Source: Fimenecus sp051881335 (lineage in GTDB: Bacteria > Bacillota > Clostridia > Oscillospirales > Acutalibacteraceae). Taken from it: a DNA stretch of 5,958 bases. Positions within the stretch are counted from its first letter, which is position 1. Each line of letters starts with the position of its first letter. A model generated the notes under the pieces. The model saw only the letters and a list, made by a program, of their open reading frames with translations. It searched no databases and was not told the origin of the DNA. Made by a program: the position numbers and the translations under genes. The stretch lies in contig JBJEPR010000056.1 of assembly GCA_051881335.1 (NCBI GenBank), positions 1-5,958 of the forward strand, in the 5' to 3' direction. Shown here piece after piece: positions 1 to 5,942 of this stretch.

Positions 1-1614
1 TTTCATCATAATTTTTTCTATCCGTTTGCCGTAGCTCCAAATTTCATTGGGTTGTGCCGCAAAGAACAGCTCTGTGCCGTCTTTCTTTTTCGGCGTATAT
101 TCGGGACAACGGTCGCCGTGCAACCGCATAACGGGGCTGAATGTGCCGTACTGAAACCAACGGACTAACAAATCCCTGAAAGTCCATGATTTCGGGTTCG
201 GCGTTGAAAATCCGCCGATATCCGTGTTCCACCACGAAATGCCCGTCAGACCGATTTGCTGACCCGCAACAATTTGCCGACTAAAAGCCTTAAAGGTGCT
301 CTCCACATCACCTGACCATACAAGCGCACCGTATTTTTGACTGCCTGCCCACGCGCAACGGGAAAGATTGACAATTTCGGTCTCGCCCTCCGCCGTTAAG
401 CAGTCATAAAACGCTTTTTCGCAAAGCAGGGGATACAAGTTGCCGATTTTGGATAGTTTCCCCATTTTCAGGGTGTGGCTTTCAAAATCCTTGCGGCTGA
501 TGGTGGGCTCAATTTCATCAAGCCAGTAGTATTTAATGCCTTTGTCGTAATAATTCTTTTTGCATTTGTCCCAAACATATTTGACCGTTTCGGGATTGCT
601 CATATCAAAAAATGCAGTTGTTCCGAATATACCTTGGTCGGGCAAACCGCCTTTTGTTTCGGGGAGTAAGCCTCTTTCTTCCATTTCACGGTATGTATCG
701 CTTTTAATCTCCGTATGCGGCCAAAAGGAGATAACAAATTCCGTTCCCATCGCTTTAAGCTCTTTCACCATTGCCTCGGGGTTGGGGAAAAGTTCCTCGT
801 CAAATTTCATATCCCCTAAGGTGGGATAATGGTAAAAATCGCATACAATGACATCAAGGGGCATACCACGGCGGTTGTATTCTCTTGCAACATCCAATAG
901 CATTTGCTGATTCCAGTAGCGCAAGCGGCACTGCCAAAATCCCATAGCAAATTCGGGCATCATAGGCGGTTTGCCCGTAATGCCTACATATTCTCTGACA
1001 AGCTCTTTCGGCGTGTCGGCGGCAACAACCCAAAAGTCAAGCTTTTCGGTACAGTCCGCAGACCATATCATCTTATCGTGTGAAAATTCCGCCTGCCCGA
1101 TAGCGGGATTGTGCCAGAAAAATCCGTAGCCTGCCGTTGAAATCACATACGGAATACTTGCCTGGCGGTTTTCCTGATACAGCGGAATAACCGAATTTTT
1201 CAAATCAAATTTCCCGTGCTGATACTGCCCCATACCGAATAATTTTTCATTTTCGGGCACTTCAAATACCACCTGAACCTTGTATTCACCGTTTTCGATA
1301 TGCTCGAAGGAATAATCGGACGATACGGTTTTAATGCGTTTTTCGCCCCTGCCGTCGTAAAATACAAGCGTTAAAGTATCACCTGCAACTTCTACTTCAA
1401 CCTTTGTATTTCCGTTCTCCAAAACGCCTCGGTTGTCCTCAACAGATACAGTGGGATTTTCCGTACCCGTCTTTGAAATAACAGGCATATAATCTACATA
1501 ATCCTTTGACGCTGCATAAATTCGGATACCGCCGCCGAAACTTTCGGCAACCAGTTCAAAGCGTTCGGTTTGAATTTTAAGCGTATCGTTTTCTTTTGTT
1601 ATATTCAAATTCAT
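1..1614 (-). CDS. GH31 family alpha-glycosidase (alpha-xylosidase-like), 3' end beyond window
   Basis: A retaining exo-alpha-glycosidase that removes an alpha-linked sugar (xylose or glucose) from the non-reducing end of oligosaccharides. I read 538 codons without a stop from ATG at 1614 to base 1; this GH31 type usually has about 650-750 residues, so the C-terminal beta domains lie outside the window. Residues 1 to about 210 form the N-terminal beta-sandwich (LFGMGQ and YGFFWH motifs). The TIM barrel starts near GFWQCRLRY (225-233). Nucleophile: D366 in YYWLDEIEP. Acid/base: D436 in VWSGDVES. Other GH31 landmarks are WWNTDIGGF (D465) and MRLHGD (R497, H499). There is no signal peptide, so it is probably cytoplasmic. 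The ATG overlaps the fucosidase stop as ATGA and has only a weak GGA four bases upstream, which suggests translational coupling. GH31 membership is firm. The alpha-xylosidase assignment is inference: strand-1 motif CDFYHY (258-263) differs from the DIDYM of classical alpha-glucosidases. Spot GC counts are lower than in the other genes. Confidence 0.93.
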   Translation of the reverse strand, partial: MNLNITKENDTLKIQTERFELVAESFGGGIRIYAASKDYVDYMPVISKTGTENPTVSVEDNRGVLENGNTKVEVEVAGDTLTLVFYDGRGEKRIKTVSSDYSFEHIENGEYKVQVVFEVPENEKLFGMGQYQHGKFDLKNSVIPLYQENRQASIPYVISTAGYGFFWHNPAIGQAEFSHDKMIWSADCTEKLDFWVVAADTPKELVREYVGITGKPPMMPEFAMGFWQCRLRYWNQQMLLDVAREYNRRGMPLDVIVCDFYHYPTLGDMKFDEELFPNPEAMVKELKAMGTEFVISFWPHTEIKSDTYREMEERGLLPETKGGLPDQGIFGTTAFFDMSNPETVKYVWDKCKKNYYDKGIKYYWLDEIEPTISRKDFESHTLKMGKLSKIGNLYPLLCEKAFYDCLTAEGETEIVNLSRCAWAGSQKYGALVWSGDVESTFKAFSRQIVAGQQIGLTGISWWNTDIGGFSTPNPKSWTFRDLLVRWFQYGTFSPVMRLHGDRCPEYTPKKKDGTELFFAAQPNEIWSYGKRIEKIMMK

Positions 1615-2969
1615 TTTTCCATCACCATTGTCACGGCATAGGCAGGCTCTTTGTCATACTGACGGGGAAAGACGATATGTACCCTGTCACCGTCTTGTGT
1701 GAAATGCAATTCCTCGCCGTTAAAACAAACGGTTTCCACCTTGCCGTTTGCGTGTATGGTCACTTCGGGCGGCAAGGTGTTTTCTGTGTCTTGCGGCAGA
1801 TAAATGGCATACACCTCGTTGCCCTTTGCGGTATAGGCAAAATTCTCTTTGCGATACGGTATGGCGGGGCGGGTTTCGTATATGGCAAAGCCGTTCTTTT
1901 GCAGCCAAACGCCGATGTCCGACAGGATAGGATATACGGGTTCAGGCAGTCTGCCGTCGGGGCGCGGCCCGATATTCAACGCAAGGTTGCCGCCCTTTGC
2001 CACAATGTCGCAAAGCATATGAATAATCGTTTTCGCGTCCTTGTATGTATCGTCATAGCGGAACGAAAAGCTCGTACCGAGCGTCACACAGCTTTCCCAC
2101 GGTACGCTGATCGGGTGGTCGGGAATGGTTTGCTCGGGTGTGATAAAATTCTCATTTTTGCCGCCCACGGTTCTGTCCGCTACCATCAGCCACGGCTGAA
2201 TTTTGCGCGCTTCTTCCATAATTTTCGACAGGTGGATATTCTGCATATTCCACGGGTTGACCTGCCCGCCGTCGAGCCACAAGCATTCAATTCTGCCGTA
2301 GTTGGTGACGAGTTCCAACATTTGATTTTTGGTGTACTCGCAGAATTTGTTCCAAAGCTTCGGGTGCAAAAGCGTTTTGTAGCTGGGGTTGCGCGTCATA
2401 TATTCATTTTTGGAAAAGCCCTTTGCCCAATAGTATTCACAATGCCAGTCGGGCTTTGAAAAATAGGCGTGCACCTTTAAGCCCTCGTCACGGAATGCGT
2501 CAAATAAATGCTTGCAGATGTCGGCATTCTTATTCTTGCTGAACGGACACGCGGGCGAAGTGATTTTGAAGTCGGAATATTTGGTGTCCCACATACAAAA
2601 GCCGTCGTGGTGCTTTGTGGTGAACAGCACATATTGAAATCCTGCATTTTTGGCGGTTTTTGCCCATTCCTCGGGGCGAAACCGCACGGGATTAAAGGTC
2701 TTAATTAAATCCCAATATTGTGCTTTAAACTCGGCGCAGGTCAAGTCCTTGTCCACATCACCCCACGCCCAATCGCGGTCAGCGTCGGGCAGTGCCCACG
2801 ATTCCACAATGCCCCACTGCGAATATACGCCCCAGTGGAACATAATGCCGAATTTGCGGTCCTGAAAGCGTTCCAAAGACTCTAAAACTTCCGGCTCTTT
2901 CGGACGGACATAGCGCCGTTCCTCGCTGTATGTATGATTATACAATGCGTTAAATTTTCCGACTTCCAT
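1611..2969 (-). CDS. GH29 alpha-L-fucosidase, probably cytoplasmic
   Basis: Hydrolyses terminal alpha-L-fucose from oligosaccharides with retention. The protein has 452 residues, normal for a compact bacterial GH29 (TIM barrel plus a small C-terminal beta-sandwich). Barrel motifs run in the expected order: FHWG (44-47), TKHHDGF (118-124), the MWDTKYSDF stretch from residue 126, LWLDGG (230-235), TPEQTIP (277-283), PWESCVT (290-296) and ALNIGPRPDG (330-339). D233 is the expected nucleophile. E292 in the WES motif matches the acid/base position of the GH29-B group, whose members often prefer alpha-1,3/1,4-fucose on branched glycans. Residues from about 365 form the C-terminal domain. No signal peptide or membrane segment is seen, so it probably acts on imported sugars. 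The ATG at 2969 is preceded by GAGGGAG four bases upstream. It is the first gene of an operon with the GH31 gene, which it overlaps by four bases. The family call is firm; linkage specificity is inferred from one motif. Confidence 0.95.
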   Translation of the reverse strand: MEVGKFNALYNHTYSEERRYVRPKEPEVLESLERFQDRKFGIMFHWGVYSQWGIVESWALPDADRDWAWGDVDKDLTCAEFKAQYWDLIKTFNPVRFRPEEWAKTAKNAGFQYVLFTTKHHDGFCMWDTKYSDFKITSPACPFSKNKNADICKHLFDAFRDEGLKVHAYFSKPDWHCEYYWAKGFSKNEYMTRNPSYKTLLHPKLWNKFCEYTKNQMLELVTNYGRIECLWLDGGQVNPWNMQNIHLSKIMEEARKIQPWLMVADRTVGGKNENFITPEQTIPDHPISVPWESCVTLGTSFSFRYDDTYKDAKTIIHMLCDIVAKGGNLALNIGPRPDGRLPEPVYPILSDIGVWLQKNGFAIYETRPAIPYRKENFAYTAKGNEVYAIYLPQDTENTLPPEVTIHANGKVETVCFNGEELHFTQDGDRVHIVFPRQYDKEPAYAVTMVMEK

Positions 2970-2973
2970 CGTT

Positions 2974-2980
2974 CTCCCTC
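2974..2980 (-). promoter_or_regulatory. Ribosome binding site of the GH29 gene
   Basis: On the minus strand GAGGGAG ends four bases before the ATG at 2969. This is a clear Shine-Dalgarno match, spaced a little short, and it supports this ATG over internal starts. Confidence 0.75.
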
Positions 2981-3004
2981 ACAACTGTATTTTTTGCTTC
3001 TGAA

Positions 3005-3033
3005 ATTGTAACATCTTGCCGCGCCTTTGTCAA
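3005..3033 (-). promoter_or_regulatory. Promoter of the GH29-GH31 operon
   Basis: The minus strand carries a perfect -35 TTGACA (3033-3028), a 17-bp spacer and a -10 TACAAT (3010-3005). A TG one base upstream of the -10 (3013-3012) makes it an extended -10 promoter. The start point would fall near 2998, giving a leader of about 28 nt. The -35 begins seven bases after the terminator of the upstream gene. I found no catabolite-repression (cre-like) site or clear palindrome here, so any control must be weakly marked or lie elsewhere. Confidence 0.8.
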
Positions 3034-3040
3034 AACCGAT

Positions 3041-3080
3041 AAAAAGCACCGTATTCCTTTTTCGGGAATACGGTGCTTTT
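3041..3080 (-). terminator. Intrinsic terminator of the serine hydrolase gene
   Basis: A perfect 16-bp inverted repeat (3042-3057 with 3065-3080) encloses a seven-base loop, CGAAAAA on the minus strand. Read on the minus strand, the hairpin begins four bases after the TAA at 3087-3085 and runs into five T residues (3045-3041). The A-tract at its 5' foot pairs with part of the U-tract. It separates this gene from the glycosidase operon. Confidence 0.9.
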
Positions 3081-3084
3081 AAGC

Positions 3085-4695
3085 TTAGTCTTTAAATTTG
3101 CCGTAGTGCTTTGGCTCGGCAAGAGGCGGAGCAAAGCGAATTAAAATCTGTGCCGCTTTGGCAATGACGGGGTTTTTAATGACCTCTTTAAAGCTACCAA
3201 TCAGCGAATCGCAAATCTTATAGGTAGACGGCGTCGAGGTGGGAGTGATGGTCACGCGGTCGTTGCGCTTGAACAGGAAGTTTAAGTCGCGTTTGCCGAT
3301 GGTTTCAATCGGGCGGATGGAGATTTTTAAATTCACATCGTCGAGCCATACGGCGTTTGCACACACCTTAAAGGTTACCTGCCCCAAGGTCATCGTGCCG
3401 TAGCGGTAATGACCGTCCATCCCGCAGTCAACGGTGTTGTTTTCGTCGCCCTCGTCCCAGGTTATGGAGCACTCATGCTCCTTGAAACGGAAACGGATAT
3501 TGTCAATGTTGCCCGCGCGGTCGGACATCATAAAGGTGACGGCGAGCGGGAGCATACTCATCGGAAAGCCGATGAGATTTAATAAAATCTTTTTGCGCAC
3601 CTTGATGGTTCGGCCCTCGATTTTCGGCTCCAGCATCGAACGCGGCGAAACGGCAGGGCGCTCAATTAAAGAGGTTTCAAACTTCGGCGGTGCTTCCTTT
3701 TCGGTGTTTTCGTTGACAAACGCATAGGGGAAGAATTTCCAAATCGCGTCGCGCGCCTGCTGTTCAATCGGTATAGCCGCCGTTGTGACGATACACGCGT
3801 CATAATCGGGCAGAACAATAGCAAACTGCGAGAACATACCGTCGGCGCGGAAAGAGTTCGGAATTCCGTGATTCATCCAGAAGCAGTAGCCGTAGCCACT
3901 GGTCATATCCGGCACATCACCGGGCTGTTGCACACCGTCGGGCAGTTGATTTGCGGTAGCTTCTTTTACCCACGCGGCGGGAATGACGCGCTTGCCGCGG
4001 TACTTGCCGCCGTGTAAATAGCAGTCGGCGAATTTCGCCAAATCCTCGGTGGTAATGTAAAGCCCCCAACCGCCGGCTTCCACGCCGTTTTGGTCGGTTT
4101 CCCAAAACGGAATTTCTATGCCCAACGGCTCAAACAGGCGCGGTGTTAAATATTCAATTACGCTCATTTTCGTAACGCGGTGCAAAATGGCGCACAGCAT
4201 ATAGATGTTTTCATTGACATACAGGAACTGTGTGCCCGGTTCAAACACCCACGGGGAGTTAATGAAATCAGCAATCCAGTCGATTTTACCTTTGTCTTCC
4301 AGCATATCGGTCTGTTTGCCCGAGGTCATTGTAATGAGCGTACGCACGGTCATTTTGTCAAAGTACGGATTCGGATTTTTCGGCGGATACTCCGGAAAAA
4401 AGTCCACCACCTTATCGTCCAACGATAAAAGCCCCTCCGATACGGCAAATCCGATTGCCGTGGCGGTAAAGCTTTTGCTGACGGAATACATCGTGTGCTT
4501 TGTATGGGCGTCATACGGCTCGTTATACCATTCTACGGCAACTTTGCCGTGCCGCAGGACCATTAAACTGTGGAATTCCAATTCCTCGCGCCGTATGTAC
4601 TCAATGAATTGTTCTACAACATCGGCGTAGACACCGACAGCCTCAGGGGAGGCCGCGCGCGGTAAATCTGTCTTTTTTGTCGGCAAAAGAAACAC
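3085..4695 (-). CDS. Serine hydrolase of the beta-lactamase class C / PF00144 type
   Basis: An active-site serine hydrolase of the penicillin-binding/class C beta-lactamase fold. Many members are esterases or peptidases rather than beta-lactamases, so no resistance role should be assumed. It has 536 residues if GTG at 4695 is used. The SxxK motif is SVSK (S71, K74), followed by a typical GLLSLDD segment; the second motif is YVN (159-161). The usual third HxG/KTG element seems replaced by ADG (284-286) before MFSQFAIVLPD. Residues about 360-536 form an extra, mostly beta C-terminal region after the hydrolase domain. No signal peptide or lipobox is visible, which suggests a cytoplasmic enzyme and argues against a peptidoglycan role. 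An in-frame TGA at 4704-4702 limits the start to GTG 4695, TTG 4686 or later; no ATG is available. It forms a single-gene unit with its own promoter and terminator. Family firm, substrate unknown. Confidence 0.88.
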   Translation of the reverse strand: MFLLPTKKTDLPRAASPEAVGVYADVVEQFIEYIRREELEFHSLMVLRHGKVAVEWYNEPYDAHTKHTMYSVSKSFTATAIGFAVSEGLLSLDDKVVDFFPEYPPKNPNPYFDKMTVRTLITMTSGKQTDMLEDKGKIDWIADFINSPWVFEPGTQFLYVNENIYMLCAILHRVTKMSVIEYLTPRLFEPLGIEIPFWETDQNGVEAGGWGLYITTEDLAKFADCYLHGGKYRGKRVIPAAWVKEATANQLPDGVQQPGDVPDMTSGYGYCFWMNHGIPNSFRADGMFSQFAIVLPDYDACIVTTAAIPIEQQARDAIWKFFPYAFVNENTEKEAPPKFETSLIERPAVSPRSMLEPKIEGRTIKVRKKILLNLIGFPMSMLPLAVTFMMSDRAGNIDNIRFRFKEHECSITWDEGDENNTVDCGMDGHYRYGTMTLGQVTFKVCANAVWLDDVNLKISIRPIETIGKRDLNFLFKRNDRVTITPTSTPSTYKICDSLIGSFKEVIKNPVIAKAAQILIRFAPPLAEPKHYGKFKD

Positions 4696-4696
4696 A

Positions 4697-4703
4697 CCCT
4701 TTC
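4697..4703 (-). promoter_or_regulatory. Putative ribosome binding site of the serine hydrolase gene
   Basis: GAAAGGG is the only purine-rich stretch ahead of the gene. It ends one base before GTG 4695, too close for normal initiation, but ten bases before TTG 4686. This favours the TTG (533 residues) or an unusual initiation, so the start remains open. Confidence 0.45.
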
Positions 4704-4721
4704 AAGCATAATGTTTTTGAC

Positions 4722-4767
4722 TGTGCAAGTATAGCACAAATTCAAAAAAAAATCAACAAGTTGCACA
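4722..4767. promoter_or_regulatory. TGTGC half-site cluster, candidate operator
   Basis: Three copies of TGTGC lie around the promoter. Copy A is TGTGCAA on the plus strand at 4722-4728. Copy B is GCACA at 4734-4738. Copy C is TTGCACA at 4761-4767. A and B form a 17-bp imperfect palindrome (five-base perfect arms) centred on the -10 box. A and C are perfect seven-base inverted arms flanking the whole promoter. B and C are direct copies 29 bp apart, close to three helical turns. A repressor binding here would block RNA polymerase. No regulator gene is in the window, and chance remains possible in such AT-rich DNA. Confidence 0.4.
4728..4756 (-). promoter_or_regulatory. Promoter of the serine hydrolase gene
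   Basis: The minus strand shows -35 TTGATT (4756-4751), a 17-bp spacer and -10 TATACT (4733-4728). TG at 4736-4735 gives an extended -10. A run of nine T residues covers the end of the -35 and the start of the spacer. The start point would be near 4721, giving a leader of about 26 nt before GTG 4695. Confidence 0.75.
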
Positions 4768-4795
4768 AAAAAAGGCAGGTTTTTCGCCTGCCTTT
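4767..4795 (-). terminator. Intrinsic terminator of the ilvE gene
   Basis: A perfect nine-base-pair stem (4771-4779 with 4787-4795) with a GC-rich core, GGCAGG/CCTGCC, encloses a seven-base loop, CGAAAAA on the minus strand. It ends in seven T residues (4773-4767). It begins about 40 bases after the ilvE stop and ten bases before the -35 of the next gene. Confidence 0.92.
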
Positions 4796-4834
4796 CGGAA
4801 AAATGGACAAGTTCACTTTCTTTTGTTGAGCGAA

Positions 4835-5905
4835 TTACATTACTTTTACGGTCCAACCGAATTTGTCAGGACGCTTTCCCCACTGAATACCGGTCAGTTC
4901 GTCGTACAGTTTTTGCGACAATTCGCCGATTTCACCGTTGTTGATGGGCATAACCTTGTCGCCGACGCGCAGCTCGCCGATGGGCGAAATGACCGCCGCC
5001 GTGCCGCTGCCGAAGGCTTCGAGCAACCGACCCTCGTCAAAGGCTTTTTCCAATTCTTCTACGGAAATGCGGCGTTCCGAAACATTGTAGCCCCAGTCCT
5101 TCAAAATTTCCACGCAGGACATTCTCGTAATGCCGCCCAAGATACTGCCGGTGTCTAAGGAGGGCGTTACCACTTCGCCGTCCAGCACGAAAAATACATT
5201 CATCGTGCCGACTTCTTCCACATACTTGCGCTCTACGCCGTCCAACCAAAGCACCTGTGTATAGCCGAGTTTTTCCGCCACATCCTGTGCTTTCAAAGAG
5301 GTCGCATAGTTGCCGCCGGTTTTGGTGAAGCCAACGCCGCCTTTTACCGCGCGGACATATTGGTCTTCCACATAAATTTTCACGGGATTCAAGCCCTCGG
5401 GGTAATAGGCGCCGACGGGGGAAAGGATAATCGAGAAAATCAGGTGTTTTGCCGGGTGTACGCCGACATGCGCGTCCACAGCGAAAATAAACGGACGAAT
5501 GTAAAGTGAGGTACCCTCCGCGGTGGGAATCCAATCGCTGTCCACGCGCACAAGCTCTTTAATGGCTTCTACGGCGAATTCCTCGTCAATCTGCGGAATG
5601 CACAGACGCTCACTCGAACGGTTTAAACGCGCCATATTTTTGTCGGGGCGGAACAAAAGCACTTCGCCGCTTTCGGTACGGTAGGCTTTCAAGCCCTCAA
5701 AAACCTCCTGTGCATAGTGCAGGACCATTGCGGCGGGGTCAAGCGCAAATGGCGCATAGGGAATAATGCGCGGATCGTGCCAACCTTGCCCCTCGTCATA
5801 GTTCATGACGAACATATGGTCGGTGTAGTACTGCCCGAAGCCCAGCTTGCTTTGGTCTGTAGGCTTTGCCTTCGGGTTTTTGGTTCTTTCAATTTTAATT
5901 TCCAT
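4835..5905 (-). CDS. ilvE: Branched-chain amino acid aminotransferase (IlvE, fold-type IV)
   Basis: A PLP-dependent cytoplasmic enzyme that transfers the amino group between glutamate and the 2-oxo acids of leucine, isoleucine and valine, the last step of their synthesis and first of their breakdown. From ATG 5905 it has 356 residues, normal for the family. Visible motifs (numbered from this Met): VFEGLKAYR (68-76), FRPDKNMARLNRS (85-97), YIRP (135-138), FTKTGGNY (193-200) with K195 as the PLP lysine, EEVGTMN (230-236) with E231 expected to contact the PLP ring nitrogen, LGGITR (256-261) and GSGTAAV (299-305). The KTGGNY and EVGTMN forms match the eukaryotic/Bacillus-like BCAT branch rather than E. 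coli IlvE. GGAG at 5918-5915 lies nine bases before this ATG and directly touches ATG 5914, so the shorter form is preferred. A 372-residue form from TTG 5953 adds a tail with no family match. D-amino acid or aminodeoxychorismate relatives are unlikely. Confidence 0.95.
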   Translation of the reverse strand: MEIKIERTKNPKAKPTDQSKLGFGQYYTDHMFVMNYDEGQGWHDPRIIPYAPFALDPAAMVLHYAQEVFEGLKAYRTESGEVLLFRPDKNMARLNRSSERLCIPQIDEEFAVEAIKELVRVDSDWIPTAEGTSLYIRPFIFAVDAHVGVHPAKHLIFSIILSPVGAYYPEGLNPVKIYVEDQYVRAVKGGVGFTKTGGNYATSLKAQDVAEKLGYTQVLWLDGVERKYVEEVGTMNVFFVLDGEVVTPSLDTGSILGGITRMSCVEILKDWGYNVSERRISVEELEKAFDEGRLLEAFGSGTAAVISPIGELRVGDKVMPINNGEIGELSQKLYDELTGIQWGKRPDKFGWTVKVM

Positions 5906-5914
5906 TTCAAACAT

Positions 5915-5918
5915 CTCC
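5915..5918 (-). promoter_or_regulatory. Ribosome binding site deciding the ilvE start
   Basis: GGAG on the minus strand is separated by nine bases from ATG 5905 and by none from ATG 5914. Only the former can be used normally, giving the N-terminus MEIKIERTKN. Confidence 0.7.
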
Positions 5919-5936
5919 GTTTGTTTATTTGTCTGT

Positions 5937-5942
5937 ATTGTA
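5937..5942 (-). promoter_or_regulatory. Possible -10 box of the ilvE promoter
   Basis: TACAAT on the minus strand is identical to the -10 of the GH29 promoter and would place the start point near 5930, about 25 nt before the ATG, matching the leader lengths of the other two units. The -35 would fall just beyond the window, so the promoter cannot be confirmed. A TTGTGC lies five bases upstream. Confidence 0.35.

Noticed and set aside
1..1614. GH31 as a truncated pseudogene
   Set aside because: The frame is open with intact catalytic residues to the last codon; it simply runs off the window.
1596..2459. A 287-codon open frame on the plus strand
   Set aside because: It lies wholly opposite the GH29 gene, has no SD or promoter, and its translation shows no domain pattern; it is an antisense by-product of the codon use of the real gene.
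3042..3080. The perfect 16-bp inverted repeat as a mobile-element end or operator
   Set aside because: It starts four bases after a stop codon, has a short loop and ends in a T-run; a terminator explains all of it.
4205..4630. A 141-codon plus-strand open frame, with shorter ones at 3434-3727 and 4823-5158
   Set aside because: All are antisense to well-supported genes with intact catalytic motifs and show no initiation signals.
4664..4675. A slippery A AAA AAG heptamer that might fuse ATG 4709 to the hydrolase frame
   Set aside because: The six A residues are out of register for a canonical -1 slip in the ATG 4709 frame, and ATG 4709 has no ribosome site. It is kept only as part of the start-codon finding.
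3085..4695. A true beta-lactamase antibiotic-resistance gene
   Set aside because: No signal peptide, no typical class C third motif, and a long C-terminal region; the wider serine hydrolase family fits better.
4614..4856. An 80-codon minus-strand frame spanning the ilvE terminator and the serine hydrolase start
   Set aside because: It would have to be translated through a strong terminator and a promoter; its start lies in the ilvE tail and it has no SD.
5037..5534. A 165-codon minus-strand frame inside ilvE
   Set aside because: It is a second frame of ilvE with low-complexity Arg/Gly-rich translation and no ribosome site.
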